Shown here: positions 1 to 6,426 of the stretch, one piece after another | How positions within the stretch are numbered: the first letter of the stretch is position 1 | Layout of the letters: each line of letters opens with the position of its first letter | Source: CANKBT01 sp038235705 | GTDB taxonomy: Bacteria > Actinomycetota > Actinomycetes > Mycobacteriales > SCTD01 | Assembly: GCA_038235705.1 (NCBI GenBank) | Contig: JBBSTR010000105.1 | Location: 1-7,972, forward strand | DNA: 7,972 nucleotides | Direction of reading: 5' to 3' | The notes under the pieces: generated by a model | Told to the model about the DNA's origin: nothing | The model's database searches: none | What the model saw: the letters and a program-made list of their open reading frames with translations, nothing else | Position numbers and translations under genes: made by a program

Positions 1-605
1 GAGGCCTCGCCGGCGGGCTCGGTGTAGTCGATCCGGAGCAGCTCGTCGTCCTCGTAGACCAGCGACGTCAGGGACGCGAGCCCGCAGAGGCGTCGCCCCG
101 GGTGGTGCCAGAGCGAGCGACCCTCGACCGACCGACGGAGCGTCCAGATCGGCAGCTGGTGCGACACGGCGACGGCCTCGTGACCGCGTGCTTCGTCGCG
201 GATCGTCTCGACGGCCAGACGCATCCTCGCTGCCACCTGGGCGTAAGGCTCCCCCCAGCTCGGGGTGAACGGGTTCCGCAGGTGCTTCCAGTTGCCCGGG
301 TGCGTGAAGACCCCGTCGCCCACGCCGGTCGTCGTGCCCTCGAAGACGTTCGTGCTCTCGATCAGTCCTTCGTCGGTGCCGACAGGCAGGCCGAACACCT
401 CGGCGATCGGGCCGGCCGTCTCCTGGGCACGCTGCAGCGGGCTCGCGACGACCACGGTGACGTCGCGTCCGCGCAGGGCCTCGGCGGCGTCGCGGGCCAT
501 CTGCAGCCCGTCGTTCGAGAGCCGGAAGCCCGGGAGCCGTCCGTACAGCACCTTTCCGGGGTTGTGGACCTCTCCGTGCCGGAGCACGTGGACCGTCGTC
601 CTCAT
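1..605 (-). CDS. Histidine phosphatase (phosphoglycerate mutase-like) family protein, 3' end cut by window edge
   Basis: The reading frame is open from an ATG at 605 to the left edge, giving 201 visible residues; the stop lies outside. The N-terminus carries the family's RHGE signature at residues 9-12, with His10 as the expected phospho-acceptor. SPLQRAQET at 55-63 supplies the second arginine (Arg59), an acidic residue follows in the DEGLIES segment (about 79-84), and SHQ at 148-150 gives the second catalytic histidine (His149). All four catalytic elements are therefore present, so an active phosphatase or mutase fold is likely. The substrate cannot be read from sequence; true glycolytic mutase activity is unlikely given context. 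The ATG overlaps the hemL stop as ATGA (602-605), so it is probably translationally coupled to hemL. A gene of this family also follows hemL in M. tuberculosis (Rv0525, from memory). Visible length is close to the usual 200-230 residues, so little is missing. Confidence 0.9.
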   Translation of the reverse strand, partial: MRTTVHVLRHGEVHNPGKVLYGRLPGFRLSNDGLQMARDAAEALRGRDVTVVVASPLQRAQETAGPIAEVFGLPVGTDEGLIESTNVFEGTTTGVGDGVFTHPGNWKHLRNPFTPSWGEPYAQVAARMRLAVETIRDEARGHEAVAVSHQLPIWTLRRSVEGRSLWHHPGRRLCGLASLTSLVYEDDELLRIDYTEPAGEA

Positions 606-1945
606 GCGCGGTCGTCCGCGGTCGGGGGGGCGATCAGCTCCGGCGCTTCCACCGCGGCGGCGGCCCGGGCGGCGTGCGGCAGAGCCTCCGCGACCTTGGC
701 CAGCGCGTCGTCGTCATGGGCGGCGGAGACGAACCAGGCCTCGTACGCGCTCGGGGGCAGGTAGACGCCGCGGGCCAGCATCTCGTGGAAGAACGCCTTG
801 TAGCGCGGCAGCTCCTGCCGGGTGGCGGTCGCGTAGTCGACGACCGCATGGTCGGCAAAGAAGATGCTGAACAGGCTGCCAGCGGTGCTGACCCGGTGCG
901 CCACGCCTTCCGCGGCCAGTGCCTCGGAGGCGAGCCGGGCGACGGTGGCAGCGGTCGCGTCAACATGGCGGTACACCTCGTCCGTGCAGTGCCTGAGCGT
1001 GGTCCAGCCGGCCGCGACCACCAGCGGGTTCCCTGACAGCGTCCCCGCCTGATAGACCGGCCCGGCCGGCGCGAGCCTGCCCATCACGTCCTTCCGACCA
1101 CCGAACGCCGCAGCCGGCAGCCCGCCGCCCATCACCTTGCCGAACGTGAACAGGTCGGCGCCGACCCCGTCGAGGCCGTACCAGCCCGCTCTGCTGACCC
1201 GGAAGCCGGTCATCACCTCGTCGCTGATGAGCAGGGCCCCGTGCTGGGTGCAGAGATCGCGCAGTCCCTGGTTGAACCCGGGCAGCGGAGGCACCACCCC
1301 CATGTTGGCGGCGGCCGCCTCGGTGATGACGCAGGCGATCTGGTCGCCGACCTCGTCGAACGTGGCCTTCACCAGCGCGAGATCGTTGTACGGCAGGACG
1401 ATGGTGTCCGCGGTCATCGCACCGGTGACCCCGGGGCTGTCCGGCAGCCCCAGGGTCACGATCCCCGAGCCGGCGCTCGCGAGCAGCGCGTCGACGTGGC
1501 CGTGGTAGCAGCCGGCAAACTTGACGATCTTCGTGCGGCCCGTGAAGCCGCGGGCCAGCCGGACGGCGCTCATCGTCGCCTCGGTCCCGGAGCTGACGAG
1601 CCGCACCTGCTCGGCGGCCGTGCGGGCGCAGATCTCCTCCGCGAGCAGCACCTCGCCCGGGCTCGGGGTGCCGTACGACGTGCCCTTCGTGGCCTGCTCC
1701 CGCAGCGCCTCGACGACCGCCGGGTGGGCGTGCCCGAGGATCATCGGACCCCAGGAGCAGACCAGGTCGACGTACTCGCGGCCGTCCGCGTCGGTGAGGT
1801 AGGGGCCCTGCCCGCTGACCATGAACCGGGGCGTCCCGCCGACCGCCTGGAACGCCCGGACGGGAGAATTGACCCCGCCCGGGACCACTGCGAGCGCGCG
1901 GTCGAACAGTTCCTGGCTCTTCGGGGCGTCGTACGGGTAGGTCAT
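602..1945 (-). CDS. hemL: Glutamate-1-semialdehyde 2,1-aminomutase
   Basis: This PLP enzyme isomerises glutamate-1-semialdehyde, the HemA product, to 5-aminolevulinate in the cytoplasm. The 447-residue protein is of normal family length. It shows GGVNSPVRAF at 23-32, the PLP-phosphate segment SSGTEATMSAVRLAR at 118-132, KFAGCYHGH at 142-150, the cofactor-nitrogen aspartate in ISDEVMTGFR (Asp242), the Schiff-base lysine in FGKVMGGGLP (Lys270), and GTLSGNPL at 301-308. I chose the ATG at 1945 because the protein then begins MTYPYDAPKSQELF, as expected for HemL. The 51-residue upstream extension of this frame is Arg/Gly-rich and runs through an inverted repeat. AGGA sits 7 nt before the ATG, but the same bases form a -10-like CAGGAT 6 nt upstream, so the mRNA may be leaderless. 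One oddity: the usual EPxxGNMG loop reads EAAAANMG, with Ala at the normally Gly position. The gene is coupled by ATGA to the downstream phosphatase gene. Confidence 0.97.
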   Translation of the reverse strand: MTYPYDAPKSQELFDRALAVVPGGVNSPVRAFQAVGGTPRFMVSGQGPYLTDADGREYVDLVCSWGPMILGHAHPAVVEALREQATKGTSYGTPSPGEVLLAEEICARTAAEQVRLVSSGTEATMSAVRLARGFTGRTKIVKFAGCYHGHVDALLASAGSGIVTLGLPDSPGVTGAMTADTIVLPYNDLALVKATFDEVGDQIACVITEAAAANMGVVPPLPGFNQGLRDLCTQHGALLISDEVMTGFRVSRAGWYGLDGVGADLFTFGKVMGGGLPAAAFGGRKDVMGRLAPAGPVYQAGTLSGNPLVVAAGWTTLRHCTDEVYRHVDATAATVARLASEALAAEGVAHRVSTAGSLFSIFFADHAVVDYATATRQELPRYKAFFHEMLARGVYLPPSAYEAWFVSAAHDDDALAKVAEALPHAARAAAAVEAPELIAPPTADDRA

Positions 1946-1959
1946 GGGCCCATCCTGCC
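1940..1959 (-). promoter_or_regulatory. Candidate leaderless promoter/start motif of hemL
   Basis: On the minus strand CAGGAT (1957-1952) resembles an actinobacterial -10 hexamer and is followed by exactly 6 nt and then the hemL ATG. That would place the transcription start on or next to the A of the ATG. The 20-bp segment matches the start region at 2861-2880 at 18 of 20 positions. No convincing -35 is visible. ATGGGCCCAT (1944-1953) is a perfect 10-bp palindrome spanning the start codon. AGGA within the motif could instead act as a Shine-Dalgarno in a longer transcript. Confidence 0.4.
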
Positions 1960-1986
1960 GGACGGGCCCGCTCCCAGCCCGCCAGC

Positions 1987-2096
1987 GGGTGCAGGTGCGT
2001 CCACCTTCCCGGTGCCCTGCCCATCGAGCCCCGCGATCCCGGGGATCGACGCGGCCTCCGGTCCCCGAGACTCGGGAGGTGGACGCACTTGCACCC
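1987..2096. repeat. Large imperfect inverted repeat with two palindromes in its loop, in the gap before hemL
   Basis: The 190-bp gap 1946-2135 has no credible gene and is dominated by this structure. The arms are 1987-2012 and 2073-2096. As minus-strand RNA they pair as 7 bp, one A-C mismatch, 12 bp, a bulged A, then 4 bp: 23 bp in total around a 60-nt loop. The loop holds a 15-nt palindrome at 2034-2048 (6-bp stem, 3-nt loop). A 13-nt palindrome at 2064-2076 overlaps the inner end of one arm, so the two could form alternative structures. No U-tract follows. Possible roles are a rho-independent-like terminator or mRNA 3' barrier for the membrane-protein genes, a structured leader for hemL, an operator, or a remnant of a small palindromic element. 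The symmetry is directly visible; the role is unknown. Confidence 0.7.
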
Positions 2097-2117
2097 ACCG
2101 CTCGACGGCCACCACGA

Positions 2118-2130
2118 CGGCAGCTTGCCG
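2118..2130 (-). terminator. Small hairpin just after the 126-residue membrane protein gene
   Basis: CGGCA and TGCCG (5-bp stem, 3-nt loop) lie 5 nt past the stop of the upstream gene. There is no U-tract and the stem is short, so this is at best one part of a weak terminator, perhaps acting together with the large inverted repeat at 1987-2096. Confidence 0.25.
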
Positions 2131-2135
2131 CCCCC

Positions 2136-2516
2136 TCAGGACCGGGCGCGGCGCAGCCAGGCCAGGCCGATCAACGGCAGCACGAGCGGGATGAAGACGT
2201 AACCCTTGCCGTACGCCGACCAAACCGTGTCGTCCGGGAAGCCGGCCGCGTCGAGCAGCGAGACCGTGCCGATCACCAGCACCCCGACCAGCTCGACGAG
2301 GATCGCGGGCCGGGCCAGGCGCACCGAGTCGCGGGCGAGCGCGTACGTCGCCACGCCGTAGATCAGACCGGACAGCAGCGAGAGCAGGTAGGGCACCGGT
2401 GCCTCGCCGAACTGCGTCGCCACCTGCACGATCCCGCGGCTGAGAGCGGCGATCGTGAAAAGCCCGTAGACGGTCACCAGGATCCGCCCCGGCCCGGTCG
2501 ACAGCGTGCCCCTCAT
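2136..2516 (-). CDS. Small four-helix membrane protein of unknown function (126 aa)
   Basis: I do not recognise a named family with certainty. From the ATG at 2516 the protein begins MRGTLSTGPGRILVTVYG and is 126 residues long. Four hydrophobic segments are visible at about 11-30, 40-60, 70-90 and 104-120. After the first comes an RGIVQVATQFGEAP stretch, and after the third a polar loop containing FPDDTVWSAYGKGY. It ends in a basic LRRARS tail, probably cytoplasmic. A GTG at 2540 in the same frame would add 8 residues. I prefer 2516 because its ATG overlaps the stop of the preceding gene as ATGA (2513-2516), the junction type used throughout this cluster. Similar small integral membrane proteins occur near hemB in other actinobacteria (Rv0513/Rv0514 are positional counterparts, from memory). 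A role in membrane handling of tetrapyrroles or a partner of the adjacent protein is speculation. Confidence 0.8.
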   Translation of the reverse strand: MRGTLSTGPGRILVTVYGLFTIAALSRGIVQVATQFGEAPVPYLLSLLSGLIYGVATYALARDSVRLARPAILVELVGVLVIGTVSLLDAAGFPDDTVWSAYGKGYVFIPLVLPLIGLAWLRRARS

Positions 2517-2866
2517 CGCCACGTCCCGATCATCCGCCACTCGATCACCAGAACCGCGAGCAGCGAGATCAGCACCGTGAGCGTCCCGTAACGGGTGCGT
2601 TCGTCGACCGAGAGCGCGAGCCCGCCGGGCACCAGGAGAAGGGACAGGATCATGTAGGCCGCGAACGCCCCCGTCTCGGCGGGCCGCTCACCACCGCCGA
2701 GCAGGTAGAGCAGGTAGCCGAGCTGGGCGAACAGCACCGCCTGCAGCACGAACAGCCCCTGCAGGAAGACCTTGCCCGGCAGCTGGTCCCGTACCGCGTA
2801 GGCGGTGGCCAAGACCGAGAGGACGGCCGCCACCGCGAACGTCGCGATCACGAGCGAGGGGGTCAC
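2513..2866 (-). CDS. Small four-helix membrane protein of unknown function (117 aa)
   Basis: The protein starts at a GTG (2866) as MTPSLVIATFAVAAV and is 117 residues long, nearly all hydrophobic. Four likely transmembrane helices lie at about 4-25, 33-56, 69-87 and 94-113. The loop between helices three and four is charged (SVDERTRYG) and likely cytoplasmic; the loop between two and three is Gly/Glu-rich (GGGERPAETG). No catalytic or ligand motif is apparent and I cannot name a family. It is the first of a pair: its TGA overlaps the next gene's ATG, so the two are probably co-translated and may form a complex. It begins 73 bp after hemB behind its own -10-like motif, so it may be a separate unit from hemACDB. 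The ATG at 2874 is out of frame and meets a stop after three codons, which leaves GTG 2866 as the only good start. Confidence 0.8.
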   Translation of the reverse strand: MTPSLVIATFAVAAVLSVLATAYAVRDQLPGKVFLQGLFVLQAVLFAQLGYLLYLLGGGERPAETGAFAAYMILSLLLVPGGLALSVDERTRYGTLTVLISLLAVLVIEWRMIGTWR

Positions 2867-2880
2867 GGTCCCATCCTGCC
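2861..2880 (-). promoter_or_regulatory. Candidate leaderless promoter/start motif of the membrane-protein pair
   Basis: Minus-strand CAGGAT (2878-2873) is followed by 6 nt and then the GTG start, the same geometry and nearly the same 20 bases as before hemL (differences only at two positions). TTGCGC upstream, with about 19 nt spacing, is a possible but weak -35. This supports a separate transcription start for the two membrane protein genes. Confidence 0.4.
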
Positions 2881-2910
2881 AAGTCCGGGCGCGACCGGCG
2901 CAACGGACCG

Positions 2911-2929
2911 CTCGCGCCGAGTCCGCGAG
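2911..2929 (-). terminator. Hairpin in the hemB to membrane-protein gap, possible weak terminator
   Basis: CTCGCG and CGCGAG form a perfect 6-bp stem with a 7-nt loop, starting 10 nt after the hemB stop. There is no T-run after it. Hairpins lacking U-tracts are common at gene ends in GC-rich actinobacteria, so partial termination is possible, but a chance palindrome in GC-rich DNA cannot be excluded. Confidence 0.3.
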
Positions 2930-2939
2930 AGGGAGGGGC

Positions 2940-3965
2940 TCAGTCCTCGCGCAGCCAGCCGGCCGCCTCGACCGCCCAGTAGGTCAGCGTCACGGAAGCC
3001 CCGGCCCGACGGATCGACGTCAGCTGCTCGAGGATGATCCGCCGCCGGTCGATCCAACCGTGTGCGGCAGCGGCTTCGACCATCGCGTACTCCCCGGAGA
3101 CCTGGTAGGCCGCGACCGGCACGTCGACGGCCCGAGCCAGCGCGGAGACGACGTCCAGGTAGGCGCCGGCCGGCTTGACCATGACCGCGTCGGCGCCTTC
3201 GGTGATGTCGAGCAGAGCTTCGTGCACGCCCTCGCGGACCGAGCGGGCCCCGTCCTGCTGGTAGGCCGACCGGTCGCCGAACTGCGGCGCGCACTCGGCG
3301 GCCTCGCGGAACGGGCCGTAGTAGGCCGAGGCGTACTTGGTGGAGTAGGACCAGACCGAGACGTCGGTGAAGCCCTCGCCGTCCAGGGCCGACCGGATCG
3401 CACCGACCTGGCCGTCCATCATCCCGGAGGGCGCGACGACGTGGGAGCCGGCGCGGGCCTGGGCGAGCGCGGCGGAGGCGTACCGCGGGAGGGTCGCGTC
3501 GTTGTCGACCTCGCCGTCAGGGGTGAGCAACCCGCAGTGCCCGTGGTCGGTGTATTCGTCCAGGCACAGGTCGGTCATGATCACGGTGTCACCGCCGACC
3601 TCGCTGACCAGGTCCTCGACGGCCCGCTGCACGATGCCTGAGGGGTCGTCGGCGCCGGAGCCACGGGCGTCCTTGACCGACGGGATGCCGAACAGGATCA
3701 GCCCACCGACGCCGGCCTGCACGGCCTCGACCGCGGCGCGGCGCAGCGAGTCACGGGTGTGCTGCTGCACCCCCGGCATGCTCGAGATGTCGGCCGGCGC
3801 CGAGATGCCTTCCTTGACGAACATCGGCAGCACCAGGTCGCCCGGGTGCACCCGCACCTCCGAGACCAAGCGCCTGAGCGGCGCGGAACGTCTGAGCCGG
3901 CGCGGCCTCACCACGTTGGCGCTCTTCGCGCCGGAACCCGGTCCAAGATCACCAACGTCCGTCAT
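2940..3965 (-). CDS. hemB: Porphobilinogen synthase (5-aminolevulinate dehydratase)
   Basis: The enzyme condenses two 5-aminolevulinate molecules into porphobilinogen. The 341-residue protein fits the family length. Both Schiff-base lysines are visible: Lys210 in STKYASAYYGPFREA and Lys264 in VMVKPAGAYLD. The N-terminal RLRRSAPLRRLVSE and LVLPMFVKEG segments and the C-terminal VSGEYAMVEAAAAHGWID (289-306) are typical. The active-site metal segment DLCLDEYTDHGHCG (132-145) keeps two cysteines (134, 144) but has Asp136 where Zn-type enzymes such as E. coli's have the middle cysteine (C-x-C-x7-C). It is therefore a mixed site, which I believe is common in actinobacteria. The ATG at 3965 overlaps the hemD stop as ATGA, so the gene is coupled to the fusion gene upstream. 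HemB is the last enzyme gene before a 73-bp gap. Confidence 0.97.
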   Translation of the reverse strand: MTDVGDLGPGSGAKSANVVRPRRLRRSAPLRRLVSEVRVHPGDLVLPMFVKEGISAPADISSMPGVQQHTRDSLRRAAVEAVQAGVGGLILFGIPSVKDARGSGADDPSGIVQRAVEDLVSEVGGDTVIMTDLCLDEYTDHGHCGLLTPDGEVDNDATLPRYASAALAQARAGSHVVAPSGMMDGQVGAIRSALDGEGFTDVSVWSYSTKYASAYYGPFREAAECAPQFGDRSAYQQDGARSVREGVHEALLDITEGADAVMVKPAGAYLDVVSALARAVDVPVAAYQVSGEYAMVEAAAAHGWIDRRRIILEQLTSIRRAGASVTLTYWAVEAAGWLRED

Positions 3966-5485
3966 CGGGACCCCCGCGCCAACCGCCGCCGGCGCGGCGC
4001 GCTCGGCAGCTCCAGCCCCTGCTCGCGGCGGAGCAGAGCGTGCGCGGCGAGCGCCTCGACCAGCGACCCGATCTCGGCCTGTTCGGCCAGCACCGCGACG
4101 GCGAGCCCGTGCTCCACCGCGGTCGCCTGCGTACGCGGCCCGATCGCCGCCAGCACCGTGGACTCGTGCGGCTTGCCGGCGATCCCGACCAGGTTGCGGA
4201 CGGTCGAGGAGGAGGTGAACAGCACCGCGTCGAACCCGCCCCCCTTGAGCGCATCGCGGATCTCGGCGGACGGCGGCGCGGCCCGGACGGTGCGGTAGGC
4301 GGTGACCTCGTCGACCTGCCAGCCCCGGTGCAACAGCCCGGCGAGCAAGGTGTCGGTCGCGATGTCGGCGCGCGGGAGCAGCACGCGGTCGAGCGGGTCG
4401 TAGACCTCGTCACGAGCGGCCCAGTCGGCCAGCAGCCCTTCGCTCGAGTGCTGATGCGACGGCAGGAGGTCGGGCTCGAGGCCCAGCTCGCGCAGCGACG
4501 CGGCAGTTGCCTCGCCGACGGCCGCGATCTTGACCCCGGCGTACGCCCGGCTGTCGAGCCCGAGCTCGGTGATCTTCTCGCGTACGGCGCGTACGGCGTT
4601 CGTGCTCGTGAACGCGACCCACGCGTAGCGTCCGGTGACCAGGCCGCGGATCGCCCGGTCCATCGGCGCTGCCGTGCGCGGCGGCTCGACCGCGATGGTC
4701 GGGACCTCGACCGGGATCGCGCCGTGCCGGCGCAGCGCGTCGGACAGCACGCCGGCCTGGTCACGGGTGCGCGGGACCAGCACGCGCCAGCCGTACAAGG
4801 CACGCTGCTCGTACCAGCCGAGCCGTCCGACCTTCTTCACCGGGTCGCCGAGCACGACCACGGCGTCGCCCGACAACCCGGCGACGTCGGTCTCCAGGGC
4901 GTCCAGCGTGCTGACCACGGTCTGCTGGTCCGGCCCGGTGCCGCCGACGGTGACGGCGACCGGCGCCTCGGGCCGGCGACCGTGCTCGACCAGCGCACTG
5001 CCGATCTTGGGGACCTCGGCGACCGGGGCGAGCAGCACGAGCGTGCCGCCGCGCGACGCGAGCGCGCGCCAGTCGGTGCCGTCGGTGACCTCGGCGACGG
5101 TGCGGACCGGACCGAGCGGGAGCCCGGCGTACGCGGCGACGGCGTCGGCGACGGGAACGCTGGGGACGACCTCCAGCTGTTGGCCGCCCCGGACGACCGT
5201 CTCGGCCTCTTTGACCCCGGCGGGGGTCGCGAACGGGTCGCCCGGCAGCAGCCGGACGACCTGACGACCGGCCCGGGCGGCGTTGAGCAGCTGAGCGCCG
5301 ACCGGCTCGTCGGCACTTCGGAGCACCTCGGCACGCGGTCCGGCGAGGTTCAGCACTGCGTCCGGGACGGCCGGGTGCGCGAGCACCAGGTCGGCCTCGG
5401 CGAGCAGCGTCTCGGCGCGGCGGGTGAGCAGCCCCGGGTCCCCGGCGCCGGATCCCACCAGGGCAACACGTCCGGCAGCACTCAC
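3962..5485 (-). CDS. hemD: Uroporphyrinogen-III synthase with N-terminal CobA/SUMT-like domain (fusion)
   Basis: The 507-residue protein has two domains. Residues 1 to about 225 resemble uroporphyrinogen-III methyltransferase: VALVGSGAGDPGLLT (7-21), VVRLLPGDPF (76-85), VVPSVPVADAVAAYAGLPLG (106-125), TLVLLAP (148-154) and GTGPDQQTVVSTL (182-194). About 232-480 is HemD: GWRVLVPRTRDQAG, FTSTNAVRAVRE (292-303), FTSSSTVRNLV (423-433), AAIGPRTQATAVEHGL (446-461). HemD inverts the last pyrrole and closes hydroxymethylbilane to uroporphyrinogen III; SUMT methylates that product towards siroheme or cobalamin. The SUMT motif RLKGGDPFVFGRGGEE is eroded here to RLLPGDPFATPAGVKEAE, so methylation is uncertain. 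The same fusion, also diverged, occurs in M. tuberculosis Rv0511 (from memory). I chose GTG 5485 because it overlaps the hemC stop as GTGA, has GGAGGAG 5 nt upstream, and starts right at the SUMT domain. A longer open frame to 5815 is only the shadow of hemC. The C-terminal tail (about 485-507) is Arg-rich. Confidence 0.93.
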   Translation of the reverse strand: MSAAGRVALVGSGAGDPGLLTRRAETLLAEADLVLAHPAVPDAVLNLAGPRAEVLRSADEPVGAQLLNAARAGRQVVRLLPGDPFATPAGVKEAETVVRGGQQLEVVPSVPVADAVAAYAGLPLGPVRTVAEVTDGTDWRALASRGGTLVLLAPVAEVPKIGSALVEHGRRPEAPVAVTVGGTGPDQQTVVSTLDALETDVAGLSGDAVVVLGDPVKKVGRLGWYEQRALYGWRVLVPRTRDQAGVLSDALRRHGAIPVEVPTIAVEPPRTAAPMDRAIRGLVTGRYAWVAFTSTNAVRAVREKITELGLDSRAYAGVKIAAVGEATAASLRELGLEPDLLPSHQHSSEGLLADWAARDEVYDPLDRVLLPRADIATDTLLAGLLHRGWQVDEVTAYRTVRAAPPSAEIRDALKGGGFDAVLFTSSSTVRNLVGIAGKPHESTVLAAIGPRTQATAVEHGLAVAVLAEQAEIGSLVEALAAHALLRREQGLELPSAPRRRRLARGSR

Positions 5486-6426
5486 AGTGGCTCCTCCTCG
5501 ATCGACATCATCAGGGCTGCGCCGCGGTCGAGCAGCTCGGCGGCGAGCCGGCGTCCCACCCCCGCGGCGTCGGTGGTCGGTCCGGTCGCGGACAGGCGTA
5601 CGGCGTCCGAACCGTCGATCGCCGCGACCAGCCCGCGCAGGTAGAGCTCCGGGCCGTCGTCGCCCTCGCCGATCTCCGCGAGCGCGGCGACCGGGGCGGA
5701 GCAGCCGGCTTCGAGAGCGGCGAGCAGGGCCCGCTCGGCGACGACGCAGGCCCGGGTGTCGTCGTGCTCGAGCGCGCTCAACGCCCGCACGAGGTCGGGA
5801 TCGTCGGTGCGGCACTCGACGGCCAGCGCGCCCTGCGCGGGGGCAGGCAGCACGGTCAGCGGGTCGATCGTCTCGGTCACCTCGACGAGCCTGTCGAGCC
5901 GGGCGAGCCCCGCCCGCGCGAGCACGACGGCGTCGAGCGTCCGGCTGGTGACGAACCCGATCCGGGTCTCGACGTTGCCGCGGATGGGCTGCACGTCGAA
6001 GCCGAGCTGCAGCCCGCGCAGCTGAGCGATCCGACGGGGCGCGCCGGTGCCGATCCGCGTCCCCGGTCCCAGCTCACCGAGGGTCAGCCCGTCCCGGGCG
6101 ATCAGCACGTCCCGCGGGTCCTCGCGCTCGGGCACCGCCGCGATCACGAGCCCGGGCGCCTCCGCGGTCGGCAGGTCCTTGTAGCTGTGGACGGCCAGGT
6201 CGACCCGGCCGTCGAGCAGCGCGTCCCGCAGCGCCGTCACGAAGACCCCGGTGCCGCCGAGCTGCTGGATCGGGGCGCGGGAGGTGTCGCCCTTCGTGGT
6301 GACCCGGACCAGCTCGACCTCGTGGCCGAGCGCCCGCAGCGCGTCGGCGACGTGCCCGGACTGGGTCAGGGCGAGCTGGGATCCCCGGGTGCCGAGGCGG
6401 AGCGTGCCGGGGCGTCGCACGGTCAC
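5482..6426 (-). CDS. hemC: Hydroxymethylbilane synthase (porphobilinogen deaminase)
   Basis: The enzyme links four porphobilinogens into hydroxymethylbilane on a covalently bound dipyrromethane cofactor. The 314-residue protein is of typical length. Key residues fall at the same numbers as in the E. coli enzyme: Lys83 and catalytic Asp84 in HSYKDLP (80-86), Arg131/Arg132 in GTGAPRR, Arg149 and Arg155 in IRGNVETRI, and the cofactor-attaching Cys242 in GCSAPVAA. The N-terminal LRLGTRGSQLALTQS and the PAPAQGALAVECR segment (195-206) are also characteristic. The start is a GTG at 6426 overlapping the hemA stop as GTGA; a second in-frame GTG two codons on would cost only two residues. GGCGGAG lies just upstream. 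The substrate loop reads GTGAPRR, where other family members usually carry Ser before the arginines; this is likely neutral. The stop overlaps the hemD GTG. Confidence 0.97.
   Translation of the reverse strand: MTVRRPGTLRLGTRGSQLALTQSGHVADALRALGHEVELVRVTTKGDTSRAPIQQLGGTGVFVTALRDALLDGRVDLAVHSYKDLPTAEAPGLVIAAVPEREDPRDVLIARDGLTLGELGPGTRIGTGAPRRIAQLRGLQLGFDVQPIRGNVETRIGFVTSRTLDAVVLARAGLARLDRLVEVTETIDPLTVLPAPAQGALAVECRTDDPDLVRALSALEHDDTRACVVAERALLAALEAGCSAPVAALAEIGEGDDGPELYLRGLVAAIDGSDAVRLSATGPTTDAAGVGRRLAAELLDRGAALMMSIEEEPL

Noticed and set aside
1946..2098. 51-residue upstream extension of hemL to an ATG-equivalent start at 2098
   Set aside because: The extension is Arg/Gly-rich, crosses the inverted repeat at 1987-2096 and adds nothing HemL-like; the protein starting at 1945 begins as the family does.
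2517..2540. GTG at 2540 as start of the 126-residue membrane protein
   Set aside because: It would overlap the preceding gene by 28 bp and add only a polar 8-residue tail; the ATG at 2516 fits the 4-bp overlap pattern of the cluster. It is not excluded.
4040..5644. 534-residue plus-strand open frame
   Set aside because: It lies antisense to hemD and hemC, has Arg/Gly/Asp-rich low-complexity composition and no motif; such shadows are normal in high-GC DNA.
5486..5815. 110-residue N-terminal extension of the HemD fusion
   Set aside because: The extension overlaps hemC in another frame and is Arg-rich; the GTG at 5485 has a good ribosome-binding site and the GTGA junction.
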